Made by a program: the position numbers and the translations under genes. The notes below the pieces were generated by a model. The model did no database searches. It was given only the letters and a program-made list of their open reading frames with translations, and was not told the origin of the DNA. Source: CABYIR01 sp038103905 (GTDB taxonomy: Bacteria > Pseudomonadota > Alphaproteobacteria > Pelagibacterales > AG-422-B15). From it: DNA of 64,000 nt. Positions 1-8,491 of this stretch are shown one piece after another (the stretch's first letter is position 1; every line of letters starts with the position of its first letter). The stretch spans positions 164,707 to 228,706 of the forward strand of contig JAYNZW010000001.1 of the NCBI GenBank assembly GCA_038103905.1. The letters are read 5' to 3'.

Positions 1-138
1 GAGTGGGCCAATAAGTTTAAAAAAGCACTTCCAGTAGATAGAGTAGAAATAGATTTTGAAATCATTTCTGAAAATTCTCGAAAGCTTAAATTTAATTTTT
101 CAGGAAAATTTAAAAAAGATTTTTTTCAATGGCTATAA
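1..138 (+). CDS. tsaE: TsaE C-terminal fragment (tRNA threonylcarbamoyladenosine biosynthesis ATPase)
   Basis: The reading frame enters from the window edge and stops at 136-138. The 45 visible residues begin EWANKFKKALPVDRVEIDFE, which resembles the C-terminal EW...LP.DRL.I segment of TsaE/YjeE, the P-loop ATPase needed with TsaB and TsaD to make t6A on tRNA. The Walker motif lies outside the window, so the call rests on this tail and on context. The tsaE-amgK-murU order is common in Alphaproteobacteria and pseudomonads. The stop codon overlaps the start of the next gene by 10 bases, which suggests translational coupling. It could be another short ATPase tail, but the neighbours make that unlikely. 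Confidence 0.75.
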   Translation, partial: EWANKFKKALPVDRVEIDFEIISENSRKLKFNFSGKFKKDFFQWL

Positions 139-1097
139 ATGAAATCAGTATTAAATCTTTTTTACTTAGAAATAAAATTTCTGATTATAAGTTAGAACAG
201 ATCAAATCAGATGCGTCATTTAGAGAGTATTACAGAGTTTCAGGTAAAAACCTTTTAGTTATGTATGCGCCAAAAGAAAAAGGAGAGTCGTTTATTAATT
301 TTGAAAAGATCAATAAAATTCTATCTTCAATTAATCTCAGTGTTTCTAATATCTATGATATAGATTATGAAAATGACTTAATGCTAATAGAAGATTTTGG
401 AAATGAAGTTTTTTCCAAGATATTAGATAACAATAATGAAAAAGATTTCTACCTGAAATCTATTCAATTGTTATCATATATTCATAACCATTCAGACTTA
501 GAAATCTCTAATATAGAAAGATACACCTGTGATATTTTAATTAATGAAAGTGAGTTGTTCATTGAATGGTATTTAGAAAAGCACCTTAAGTTAAACTTAA
601 GTAGTCCTGAAAGAGAAGAATTTCGTAATATTTTGGAAAAGAATTTTAAATCTCTTTCTCCTAAACATGATACTCTTGTATTAAGGGATTTTCATGTAGA
701 TAATTTAATATATTTAAGAAAAAGAAATGGAATTAATCAGCTTGGATTAATTGACTATCAGGATGCATTGCTTGGTTCAACTGCATACGATTTTATTTCT
801 TTAGTTGAAGATGTAAGACGTCCAATCAAAGAAGAACTTAAAAATTTTCTAATTGAAACTTATAGTAAATTAATATTTTTAGATCAAAAGGAATTGGAAA
901 GAGAAATAAGTTTTTACTCAATTCAACGGAATTTAAAAATTATTGGTATATTTTCACGTTTGAAATATCGAGATAACAAAATGAATTATTTTTCCATGAT
1001 TGAAGTAGCATGGGGCTTTATAAATTATCATCTTAAAAAGCCTGAATATAATGACCTTAATGATTGGATTGATACAATAATGAAAAATAAATCATGA
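129..1097 (+). CDS. amgK: AmgK-like N-acetylmuramate/N-acetylglucosamine anomeric kinase
   Basis: The protein has 322 residues with an aminoglycoside-phosphotransferase fold. The N-terminus carries the family's SDASFREYYRV segment (about residues 27-37). The catalytic loop is LRDFHVDNL (about 194-202), followed by the metal-binding IDYQDALLG segment (about 213-221). Family knowledge: AmgK phosphorylates the anomeric carbon of MurNAc released in wall turnover, and MurU then activates the product to UDP-MurNAc, bypassing de novo synthesis. The gene overlaps tsaE upstream and shares an ATGA stop/start with murU downstream, so the three probably form one transcript. The ATG at 129 is the only one in this frame that keeps the whole domain. 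The enzyme should be cytoplasmic. Confidence 0.85.
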   Translation: MAINEISIKSFLLRNKISDYKLEQIKSDASFREYYRVSGKNLLVMYAPKEKGESFINFEKINKILSSINLSVSNIYDIDYENDLMLIEDFGNEVFSKILDNNNEKDFYLKSIQLLSYIHNHSDLEISNIERYTCDILINESELFIEWYLEKHLKLNLSSPEREEFRNILEKNFKSLSPKHDTLVLRDFHVDNLIYLRKRNGINQLGLIDYQDALLGSTAYDFISLVEDVRRPIKEELKNFLIETYSKLIFLDQKELEREISFYSIQRNLKIIGIFSRLKYRDNKMNYFSMIEVAWGFINYHLKKPEYNDLNDWIDTIMKNKS

Positions 1098-1795
1098 TTA
1101 AGAGCGCGATTATACTTGCGGCTGGACTTGGAAAAAGGATGCTTCCCTTAACCAATGATATGCCTAAACCAATGATAGAAATTAAGGGAAAACCAATGAT
1201 AAGACACCTTATTGACTTATTAGATGATATAGGAATTCAAAAAATATGTGTGAATGTTCATTATAAATCTGAGCTATTAGTTGATTACCTTCAATCAATT
1301 GAAAGTAAGAAAATTATCATTTCAGATGAGACTAATGAGTTACTTGAAACAGGAGGAGGTATAAAAAAGGCTTTCAATTATTTAGATGAGGATTATTCAT
1401 TTGTGTTTAATAGTGATAACTTATGGAATAATAGACTCTCAAATCAAATTAAAAATATGTCAGAGAAATTTCAGGCAGATGCTATGGGAGCTTTCTTAGG
1501 TCTGTCTCATATTAATAGTCTTGAAGGATATGATGGGGCTGGTGATTTTTGTTTTACAAATGATCAATCAATAAAAAGGTACAAATATGGAAATACAAAT
1601 CCATATGTATACAGTGGTATTCAAATAATCAAAAAAGATTTAGTAACTTCATTAAGTGAGAGAGTTTTTTCAGTAAATAAAGCCTGGGACATTGCAATTA
1701 AATCAAAATCTTTATATGGATTTATTCTCGAACATCAAATAAAACATATTGGAACACCTAAGATGGTAGAAAAAGTAAATAATGAAAAAAATTAA
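1094..1795 (+). CDS. murU: MurU-like N-acetylmuramate-1-phosphate uridylyltransferase
   Basis: This 233-residue nucleotidyltransferase opens with the sugar-nucleotide transferase signature ILAAGLGKRMLPLT followed by MPKPM (residues 7-27). An ETGGGIKKAF segment (about 85-94) and NSDNLW (about 106-111) supply the nucleotide and metal-binding parts. It matches the usual MurU length. With AmgK it would convert recovered MurNAc to UDP-MurNAc in the cytoplasm. It starts inside the amgK stop codon (ATGA) and its end overlaps the following thioredoxin-like gene by 14 bases. Glucose-1-phosphate thymidylyltransferase-like enzymes share the fold, but the pairing with amgK favours MurU. Confidence 0.85.
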   Translation: MIKSAIILAAGLGKRMLPLTNDMPKPMIEIKGKPMIRHLIDLLDDIGIQKICVNVHYKSELLVDYLQSIESKKIIISDETNELLETGGGIKKAFNYLDEDYSFVFNSDNLWNNRLSNQIKNMSEKFQADAMGAFLGLSHINSLEGYDGAGDFCFTNDQSIKRYKYGNTNPYVYSGIQIIKKDLVTSLSERVFSVNKAWDIAIKSKSLYGFILEHQIKHIGTPKMVEKVNNEKN

Positions 1796-2369
1796 ATTTT
1801 TTATTTTTATATTTTTTCTCTTTATTCCTGAATTTGTATATTCAAATGATAATTTGGCGAACTTTATCATTCGCAATTATAATCAAGGAGAATTGCCAAC
1901 AGTTGGAAACACTGAAGCTGAATATACTATTGTAGAATTTTTTGACTATCGTTGTGGATATTGTTCAAAACAAGCAAATGATCTTGCAAGAATTTTAGAA
2001 GAAAAAGATAATATCAAGATCATTTATTTAGAATTTCCTATTTTTGGCGGTATTTCTGATACTGCAGCAAGAATTGCGTTGAGTGTATGGAATACAAAAC
2101 CTGATTTATACTTTGACATTCATAATCAATTTATGAATTTAGGTCCAAGAATGAAAAAGGATAGTATTATTGATATACTTAACCAATTTAATCTCAATGG
2201 GGAGATAATTTTTGAAGAGGCAGAAAAGAATAAAGATAATGAAATTATTAAGAAGAATAGATCTTTAGCTCTAAGTCTTAATATAAGAGGTACACCTGCT
2301 TTAATCATCAATGATAATTTAAGCCCTGGGTATCTAAAATATGAAAATTTAATTTCTATCTTAAAATAG
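1782..2369 (+). CDS. DsbA-family thiol:disulfide oxidoreductase, exported
   Basis: The 195-residue protein begins with a hydrophobic signal segment (MKKIKFFIFIFFLFIPEFVYS), so it is probably periplasmic. A thioredoxin-fold core follows, with an active-site CGYC (about residues 58-61) after EFFDYR, and the cis-proline loop IRGTPALII (about 167-175). These are features of DsbA/Com1-like oxidoreductases of Alphaproteobacteria, which introduce or isomerise disulfides in exported proteins. No DsbB partner lies nearby. The start overlaps the end of murU by 14 bases; no in-frame alternative gives a better signal peptide. Substrates cannot be told from the sequence. Confidence 0.85.
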   Translation: MKKIKFFIFIFFLFIPEFVYSNDNLANFIIRNYNQGELPTVGNTEAEYTIVEFFDYRCGYCSKQANDLARILEEKDNIKIIYLEFPIFGGISDTAARIALSVWNTKPDLYFDIHNQFMNLGPRMKKDSIIDILNQFNLNGEIIFEEAEKNKDNEIIKKNRSLALSLNIRGTPALIINDNLSPGYLKYENLISILK

Positions 2370-2436
2370 CTATTTCAAAAGTATTATTTGAATATCTAGG
2401 CTTGAAATATATTAAAAACATAAATATCTTAAAATT

Positions 2437-2763
2437 ATGATCCAAAAAGCTAAATTTGAAATAGGTGAGATTGTAAAGCATAGATACTTTGACTTTAGGG
2501 GAGTTATTTTTGACGTTGATCCTGAATTTAATAATACAGAGGAATGGTATAACTCTATTCCCCTACAAGTCAGGCCCATTAAAGAGCAACCCTTCTATCA
2601 CTTATTAGCGGAAGCACCAGGACAACCTTCTTACGTCGCTTATGTATCGCAACAAAATCTACTTAGAGATGATGCACCCGGACCATTGGCACACCCACTA
2701 ATTGATGAGTTATTTAACGGCATAAAAGATGGTAAATATATTACGCGTAGTAAACATAATTAA
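2437..2763 (+). CDS. hspQ: HspQ-type heat shock / hemimethylated-DNA-binding family protein
   Basis: This is a compact 108-residue protein spanning the whole YccV/HspQ domain. The N-terminal FEIGEIVKHRYFDFRGVIFD and the later FYHLLAEAPGQPSYVAYV and QQNLLRD segments are characteristic of the family. In Enterobacteria HspQ is a small heat shock protein and a specificity-enhancing factor for Lon protease; in other bacteria the role is less certain. It is followed after 5 bases by yciB, so the two probably share a transcript. About 67 bases of AT-rich sequence separate it from the thioredoxin-like gene; I see no convincing terminator there. Confidence 0.85.
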   Translation: MIQKAKFEIGEIVKHRYFDFRGVIFDVDPEFNNTEEWYNSIPLQVRPIKEQPFYHLLAEAPGQPSYVAYVSQQNLLRDDAPGPLAHPLIDELFNGIKDGKYITRSKHN

Positions 2764-2768
2764 TTTTA

Positions 2769-3308
2769 ATGAAAAGTTTAGCAAAACCAATCATTGAATT
2801 TGGTCCTGTAGCAGTTTTCTTTTATTTCTTCATCAAGACTGGTGAAATTCAGTCAGCGATTCTTCCTCTGATGGTTGCAGCTGGCATAGCTATCGTCGCT
2901 TCTTTACTCATTGAAAAAAAAGTTAATCAAATGCTAGTATTTAGTACATTATTAATTTTTGTATTTGGATCTTTAACTATTTATTTTAATGATCCTTTTT
3001 TTATTAAAATTAAAGTAACAATAGTTAATCTTATCTTTGCAGGCATACTATATATTGGAATTTTATTTAAGAAGCCTCTTCTTAAAAATTTAATGAGCGG
3101 TTCTCTTAAAATGAATGATGAAAGTTGGTTTATTTTAAGTAAAAGATGGGCTGTGTTTTTTTTATTCTTGGCTATTTGTAATGAAATCGTTTATAGAAAT
3201 TTTTCAGATGCATTTTGGGTTAATTTTAAACTATTTGGTATTATGGGTTTAACATTCATATTTATATTTTCTCAAGTATTTTTTATTCAGAAAAATATGC
3301 AACAATAG
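2769..3308 (+). CDS. yciB: YciB/IspZ inner-membrane septation protein
   Basis: The 179-residue, five- to six-helix membrane protein has the family's N-terminal PIIEFGPVAVFFYFF segment, a central GILFKKPLLKNLM stretch and a C-terminal ILSKRWAVFF...NEIVYRNFSDAFWVNFK segment, which together identify YciB/IspZ (septation protein A). The family affects cell-envelope integrity and division in Enterobacteria and Shigella; no enzymatic activity is established. It lies 5 bases after hspQ and ends 5 bases before the convergent dioxygenase gene, so there is no space for a separate terminator. Confidence 0.85.
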   Translation: MKSLAKPIIEFGPVAVFFYFFIKTGEIQSAILPLMVAAGIAIVASLLIEKKVNQMLVFSTLLIFVFGSLTIYFNDPFFIKIKVTIVNLIFAGILYIGILFKKPLLKNLMSGSLKMNDESWFILSKRWAVFFLFLAICNEIVYRNFSDAFWVNFKLFGIMGLTFIFIFSQVFFIQKNMQQ

Positions 3309-3313
3309 TTTTT

Positions 3314-4150
3314 TTAAAAGGGTTGATCGCCCACAATCGAAATCCTGTCCATTACTCTTTCATGACCGAGACCTCTTCCTGGATAAAAATCTGCAATCGC
3401 ATAATGTTGAGTATTTCTATTATCTAGTATTGCTACAGCTCCCTCAGTCCATTTAAATCGACATGACAAATCAAGTCGCTCTTGGTGTTTAAAAATATGA
3501 TTTAACAAAGCATTGCTTTCATTTTCAGGAAGGCCAACTATTTTTTTTGTATAGGTAGGGTTTACGTATAAAATTTTCTTTCCTGTTTCAGGGTGAGTTC
3601 TTATAATTGGATGTTCATTTGAATATCGTTCTCCAATTTTTCCATTACTTTCCATTTTTGAATAGTTTTCCACAAAAAATTTTGAACCATTAGAAGTATG
3701 AATTGCCTTTTTATTTTGAATAATTTTTTTAATCTCTTCATCAAGAGTCTCTAAAGCTAATTCCATATTTGAAAAAACTGTATCACCACCTATTGGAGGT
3801 ATTTTTAAAGATTTAAGCATAATTACTTTACTTGGCGTGAGATCATAACTCACATCACTATGCCAACCTTCACCCCATTGATTTTTTTCATCTGCAGCTT
3901 TAATGATTCTTGTTATTTGAGGATATTTTTCGATTCCTTTGACATAAGCATGTTCTTCAATTGGACCAAACATAGATGCAATTTCAATGTACTTTTCTAA
4001 AGTTAAATTTTGGTTACGAAAAAAAATGACTTTATGTTCTAATAAGAGATTGTTAATTTCTTCAAAATTTTTATTACTAAGCGAATTAAGATCAAAATTA
4101 TTTACTTCAGCGCCAAGAGCTCCTGAAACTAAATCAACATTCATAATCAA
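3314..4150 (-). CDS. TauD/TfdA-family Fe(II)/2-oxoglutarate dioxygenase
   Basis: The 278-residue protein starts with the family's SGALGAEVNNFDLNSLS region and has the facial-triad HSD (in WGEGWHSDVSY, about residues 97-99). The distal His is in NRNTQHYAI (about 246) and a C-terminal Arg in ERVMDR binds 2-oxoglutarate. TauD-like enzymes hydroxylate small acids, for example taurine (releasing sulfite), sulfate esters or aryloxyacetates. The substrate is not readable here. No taurine transporter is adjacent, but an alkylsulfatase-like gene lies about 1 kb away, so an organosulfur substrate is possible (inference). The EamA gene upstream is co-directional and may be co-transcribed. Confidence 0.85.
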   Translation of the reverse strand: MIMNVDLVSGALGAEVNNFDLNSLSNKNFEEINNLLLEHKVIFFRNQNLTLEKYIEIASMFGPIEEHAYVKGIEKYPQITRIIKAADEKNQWGEGWHSDVSYDLTPSKVIMLKSLKIPPIGGDTVFSNMELALETLDEEIKKIIQNKKAIHTSNGSKFFVENYSKMESNGKIGERYSNEHPIIRTHPETGKKILYVNPTYTKKIVGLPENESNALLNHIFKHQERLDLSCRFKWTEGAVAILDNRNTQHYAIADFYPGRGLGHERVMDRISIVGDQPF

Positions 4151-4168
4151 AAGTTATTTAATTTTTTT

Positions 4169-5056
4169 TTAGTTGTCATTTATTTTCTCATTTTCATTTT
4201 CATAAAACTGATCAATAATTCTGTAGGCAACAAATATAAAAACAATTAAACCGCCTATAAGCTCCAAGGTTGGCGGCTGTTCACCTAATACAATCCATGC
4301 CCAAATTGGAGTAAGAATAGGTTCAGTTAAAATAAATAATGCAGCCCTATGAGGTGGAATATATCGAGAACCTATAGTTATAAGCAAAAACCCTATTCCA
4401 ACTTGAAAGGCTCCAATAAATATTGATAGAAGTAAATCGTGTGTATTAATATTATATTCAGAAATTATTGATAGACTGATAACCAATGCAACTATTCCTG
4501 CAAGAAAAGTAGCGGGCATAAAATCAATTTCAGGAGATTTATTTATAAGAGTTAACTGAAAAGCAAAGCAAACTGGAACTCCCAACATTATTAAATTGCC
4601 TACTGCATGATCAGCCTCTATTCCTCCTGAGAACATTATAAATACGCCAAGCATTGAACCACCAATTGCAATAAGTGTTTTTACGCTGATTGTTTTTTTG
4701 AGGAAAAAATAACTAGCAACCATTGCAAAAAGTGGTGAAGTACTTAATAAAAAACCTCCATTTGCAACAGAGGTTTTACTCATTCCAAATACATAAAGTA
4801 TGTTGCTTATGCCAACAATAAATGCAATCAGTAGCCCACTATAACCAATATTTTTAAAAGCCTTTGGTGTTTTACTTTTAAATTTGACAAGAATATAAAC
4901 CATCATGATTGATGAAAAACCAATCGAGCGAAAAGCTGTAATTTCAAGTGGAGTTGCAGACTCCATATATTTAATTAGTGTCCCACCAAAGCTTAAAAAT
5001 ATTCCTGCTCCAATCAGACAAAGGGCACCAATTTTTTCTTTATTGTAATTCATCAT
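4169..5056 (-). CDS. EamA-family (drug/metabolite type) membrane transporter
   Basis: The protein has 295 residues and about ten hydrophobic segments arranged as two EamA repeats. The end of each repeat carries the usual pattern, for example LTEPILTPIWAWIVLGEQP (about residues 242-260). EamA proteins are inner-membrane carriers that mostly export amino acids, nucleosides or other metabolites; the direction and substrate cannot be read from sequence. It lies 18 bases upstream of the dioxygenase gene on the same strand and divergent from the alkylsulfatase-like gene. It is one of three EamA genes in the window. Confidence 0.8.
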   Translation of the reverse strand: MMNYNKEKIGALCLIGAGIFLSFGGTLIKYMESATPLEITAFRSIGFSSIMMVYILVKFKSKTPKAFKNIGYSGLLIAFIVGISNILYVFGMSKTSVANGGFLLSTSPLFAMVASYFFLKKTISVKTLIAIGGSMLGVFIMFSGGIEADHAVGNLIMLGVPVCFAFQLTLINKSPEIDFMPATFLAGIVALVISLSIISEYNINTHDLLLSIFIGAFQVGIGFLLITIGSRYIPPHRAALFILTEPILTPIWAWIVLGEQPPTLELIGGLIVFIFVAYRIIDQFYENENEKINDN

Positions 5057-5099
5057 TTTCTAATTCATTATATGATTGATTTTTGGGGAGTAAATACAA

Positions 5100-6815
5100 A
5101 TGAAATTATTATCAATTTTTATTATTATTTTATTTTTTGTTTCATGTGATGAGCAGGGCGAAATAAATGTCTCAAACTCTGGTATAAATGAAGGCCTTAG
5201 CGAAGAACATAGAAATGAATTCAGACGTGATATTATTGAGGTAACAGAGGGCGTTTATTCTGCAATAGGTTTTGGTTTGGCTAATTCAATCATGATTGAA
5301 ACAAGTGATGGATTAGTTATTGTAGATACTCTTGGTTCTGAAGAACGAGCAACCGAGGTATTAGAAGAGTTTAGAAAAATTTCATCTAAACCGATCAAGG
5401 GAATAATTTATACTCATAACCATTTAGATCATATTGGAGGCACTACAATTTTTGCTCAAGGAGCAGAGCCAGAAATTTATGCGCAGGAAAATATTCTCTA
5501 TAACATAGACAATATATCAACAACGATTAGACCAATAATTTTTGAACGTTCTGCTAGACAGTTTGGAATTCCTCTTTCTGAAGATCAAATTGTACATCAG
5601 GGAATTGGAGGATTTTTAGAAATTAATGCTGGTTCCACTATTGGATTACTAAGACCAACGATAACCTTTAATGATAAATTAGATTTAAAAATTGATGATC
5701 TTGAAATAGAGCTTGCGCATGTCCCTGGAGAAACTGACGATCATTTGTATGTATGGCTACCTGATAAGAAAGCTGTAATGGTAGGTGACAATTTTTATAG
5801 AACATTTGCGAACCTATATGCAATTAGAGGAACAAAATTTAGAAACCCGATGGAGTGGGTCCATAGTATTGATAAAATAAGAGAGTTAGATGCTGAATAT
5901 TTAATTCCAAGTCATAGTAGGCCAATTGTAGGTAAAGAAAATATTGCTAAAGCATTACAAGACTATAGAGATGGTATTCAGTTTGTTCATGATCAAACGA
6001 TAAGGCATATTAATAAAGGACTAATGCCTGATGAAATTGCAAAATTAGTCAAACTTCCACCTCATTTAGCTAGCTCACCTTACCTTCAAGAATTTTATGG
6101 CTCAATTAGCTCTTACGTAAGATCAGTCTTTTCAGGATATATCGGATGGTTTAGTGGAAATATAACTGAGTTACACCCTTTAGATAATACTGTAAAAGCT
6201 CAAAAGATAAGAGAGCTTGCTGAAAACAGTGTTTCTCTAAATGATGCTGCAAAAAATGCGCTTGAGAATGGAGAATTTCAGTGGGCAATGGAACTAGCCG
6301 ATATTTTAATAGCTCTTAATCCAGATGATGAAAATTCAAAGAAAATAAAAGCACAAGCTGCAGAAAATTTTTCTTACACTCAAACAGCTTCAAATGATTA
6401 CTATTATTATCAAACTGTAGCAGGAGAATTGCGTGGAGAAATTGATGTTTATACAAATAGCAATAAAGTAACTCCCGCTCAACTTTATAGTACTCCAATG
6501 AAATCTATTTTTAATTCAATCCCCGTAAATTTGAATGCTGAGAAGTCACTAGAAGTAGATAAAAAAGTTTTATTTACATTTACTGATTTAGATCAAGTTT
6601 TTAGGATACATATTAGAAGAGGAGTTGCTGAATTAACTTTTGCGTCTCAAGATGATGAGGAGTTAGTAATCAAAACAGATCAACAATCACTCAAAGAAGT
6701 TTTTGCTGGATTAAAAAGTGTTCCTAGTATTTCTTTGATGTTGGCTAAAAACGAGATTGAAGTTGAAGGTGGAAAAATAGAATTTTTAAAATTTTTATCT
6801 CTTTTCCAAGGTTAA
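5100..6815 (+). CDS. Alkyl/aryl-sulfatase-like metallo-beta-lactamase-fold lipoprotein
   Basis: The N-terminus is a lipoprotein signal with lipobox FVSC (Cys at residue 16). The metallo-beta-lactamase core contains YTHNHLDHIGG (about residues 102-112), the distal HVPGETDDH and GDN ligand regions, and SHSRPI (about 278-283). An alkylsulfatase dimerisation region and a C-terminal SCP2-like domain follow. This is the SdsA1/YjcS architecture, which hydrolyses primary or secondary alkyl sulfate esters to alcohol and sulfate. At 571 residues it is shorter than typical members. A GGGGAG ribosome-binding site precedes the ATG. The DUF3429 gene starts immediately after the stop, suggesting co-transcription. 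It would sit in the periplasm, anchored to a membrane. Confidence 0.8.
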   Translation: MKLLSIFIIILFFVSCDEQGEINVSNSGINEGLSEEHRNEFRRDIIEVTEGVYSAIGFGLANSIMIETSDGLVIVDTLGSEERATEVLEEFRKISSKPIKGIIYTHNHLDHIGGTTIFAQGAEPEIYAQENILYNIDNISTTIRPIIFERSARQFGIPLSEDQIVHQGIGGFLEINAGSTIGLLRPTITFNDKLDLKIDDLEIELAHVPGETDDHLYVWLPDKKAVMVGDNFYRTFANLYAIRGTKFRNPMEWVHSIDKIRELDAEYLIPSHSRPIVGKENIAKALQDYRDGIQFVHDQTIRHINKGLMPDEIAKLVKLPPHLASSPYLQEFYGSISSYVRSVFSGYIGWFSGNITELHPLDNTVKAQKIRELAENSVSLNDAAKNALENGEFQWAMELADILIALNPDDENSKKIKAQAAENFSYTQTASNDYYYYQTVAGELRGEIDVYTNSNKVTPAQLYSTPMKSIFNSIPVNLNAEKSLEVDKKVLFTFTDLDQVFRIHIRRGVAELTFASQDDEELVIKTDQQSLKEVFAGLKSVPSISLMLAKNEIEVEGGKIEFLKFLSLFQG

Positions 6816-7262
6816 ATGGGTTACAGATCATCACTAACTGTAGGTATATTAGGATTAATACCATTTGTGGCCATCTTTGTTTGTTGTCTCATAACCCCTG
6901 CTGATCAAGAAGTATACGATTTATTAATTTATCTATTTGTTTCTTATGCAGCAATTATTTCTTCTTTTTTAGGAGGTATACAATGGGGCCTAATTACTGC
7001 ATCAGCTGACCGAATTTATAGTGTGTTTTTGCCATTATTAATTTCAACTATACCTGCACTAATGGGATGGTCAGCTTTAATATTTGTCACTAATCTTTTC
7101 TATTCATTAATCATAATTGTTATTTCATTTATATTGGCTTTGGCCCATGATTATTATTTGTATAATACAAAAGCTACACCATACTGGTTTCTCAATATAA
7201 GAGTTCCATTAACGAGTGCTGTTATAATAATTTCAATCTTGATGTTTTTTTATATAAATTAA
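6816..7262 (+). CDS. DUF3429 family membrane protein
   Basis: The 148-residue protein is almost entirely hydrophobic, with four to five predicted helices. The N-terminal GLIPFVAIF and the central SYAAIISSFLGGIQWGL segment are typical of DUF3429, a small membrane family without known function. It begins at the base after the alkylsulfatase-like stop codon and its end overlaps the convergent HupE/UreJ-like gene by 4 bases. The tight coupling suggests a role linked to the upstream lipoprotein, but the sequence gives no direct evidence of that. Confidence 0.7.
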   Translation: MGYRSSLTVGILGLIPFVAIFVCCLITPADQEVYDLLIYLFVSYAAIISSFLGGIQWGLITASADRIYSVFLPLLISTIPALMGWSALIFVTNLFYSLIIIVISFILALAHDYYLYNTKATPYWFLNIRVPLTSAVIIISILMFFYIN

Positions 7263-8491
7263 GAAATTATTCTTGATATAAACCAATATATTCCGAAGCT
7301 AATTACAAAAACAAAAATTAAATTTTTAAATAATATTTCAACATTATCTAATTTTAAAAATCTCATTAATTTCAGTACAAGTAGAATTATTGAAACAAAA
7401 ATTATCTGTCCTATTTCAACACCAATATTAAAGCCTGCTAAGCCATAAACTAAATTATAATTTTCAATTTCTGTTTTAAGAAGGAATGATCCAAACCCAT
7501 AACCATGTATTAACCCAAATAAAACTGTAACAATGTATATAAGAATGCTCTTATTTTGTAAGTTTTTGTATAAACCAAAATAGCTAATTGAAAATATGAT
7601 AATTCCTACCAATGTAGTCTGAGATACTAAAATTGAATTATTAAGGCTGAAAAATAGTAATAAAATTAATGTGGCTGTTAATAAAAAAAAGATTTCCTTA
7701 AATTTCTTTGTTTTTTCTATGAAATATTCAAGACCAAGAAAAAATATTGTAAAGCCAATAAGAGATTCGACAAGCATCATATTTGGGGTTGCATAACCGA
7801 GAGTCGAAAAAATAAGTGTAATACTATGACCTAAGGTGAAGCCCGTAACTACTATTAAAAGTTTTTTTATACTTGAAAGAAGTAATACTAATCCTGCAAT
7901 AAATAAGAGATGGTCGTAGCCATTTAGTATGTGTTCAATACCAATTTTTATGAAGTTAAAAATACTTGATAAATAATTATTATTTTTATCTTCGCTTTCT
8001 TTTTTTTCTAAGTTGATCGATTGATCATTAAAGAAGAGGGCTTTTTCTAGTATTATACTGTCTTCCTTATATACCCTTGCAATATGAATATGACTTGGAA
8101 TGATGTCAAAAAATGCATTATTAATTATTTTTATTGATTGTTGCTGTTCACATTGAAATTTCATTGCAATATTTAATGAACCCTCTCTTGAACTAAGTAG
8201 ACTCATTGGTGTAGATTGAGTACATAAAATGTTGTCGGACGTGACTTGAATACGCTTTTCTAAATATTTTATGAATGCTTCACTTTCACTCAATTTTTGT
8301 TCATAAAGAAATTTTTCTATCTCCGGTAATTTTAAAACTCGAGTTGCTTCTAATTCAAATATATTGAAAGTACCTTCAATATTAACTCCATTCACAACCC
8401 ATTTAGAGTGTGATTCACTGAAATAATGTGCATTAGCAGAAAAAATTGAGGCAAAGGTTATGAATGTTAAACATTTAATTAGCTTTAACAT
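7259..8491 (-). CDS. HupE/UreJ-family membrane protein with periplasmic N-terminal domain
   Basis: The 410-residue protein has a signal peptide (cleavage likely after FSANA), a soluble extracytoplasmic region to about residue 175, and then about eight transmembrane helices. The first membrane part carries the HupE/UreJ signature GIEHILNGYDHLLFI (about residues 182-196), with further His motifs (TLGHSITL, LIHGYGFG) in later helices. Relatives include nickel or cobalt permeases, but this long subfamily is uncharacterised. It overlaps the upstream isomerase gene by 17 bases, so the two are translated from one message. The same pairing beside a DUF3604 gene is, to my recollection, recurrent in marine bacteria. 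Confidence 0.75.
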   Translation of the reverse strand: MLKLIKCLTFITFASIFSANAHYFSESHSKWVVNGVNIEGTFNIFELEATRVLKLPEIEKFLYEQKLSESEAFIKYLEKRIQVTSDNILCTQSTPMSLLSSREGSLNIAMKFQCEQQQSIKIINNAFFDIIPSHIHIARVYKEDSIILEKALFFNDQSINLEKKESEDKNNNYLSSIFNFIKIGIEHILNGYDHLLFIAGLVLLLSSIKKLLIVVTGFTLGHSITLIFSTLGYATPNMMLVESLIGFTIFFLGLEYFIEKTKKFKEIFFLLTATLILLLFFSLNNSILVSQTTLVGIIIFSISYFGLYKNLQNKSILIYIVTVLFGLIHGYGFGSFLLKTEIENYNLVYGLAGFNIGVEIGQIIFVSIILLVLKLMRFLKLDNVEILFKNLIFVFVISFGIYWFISRIIS

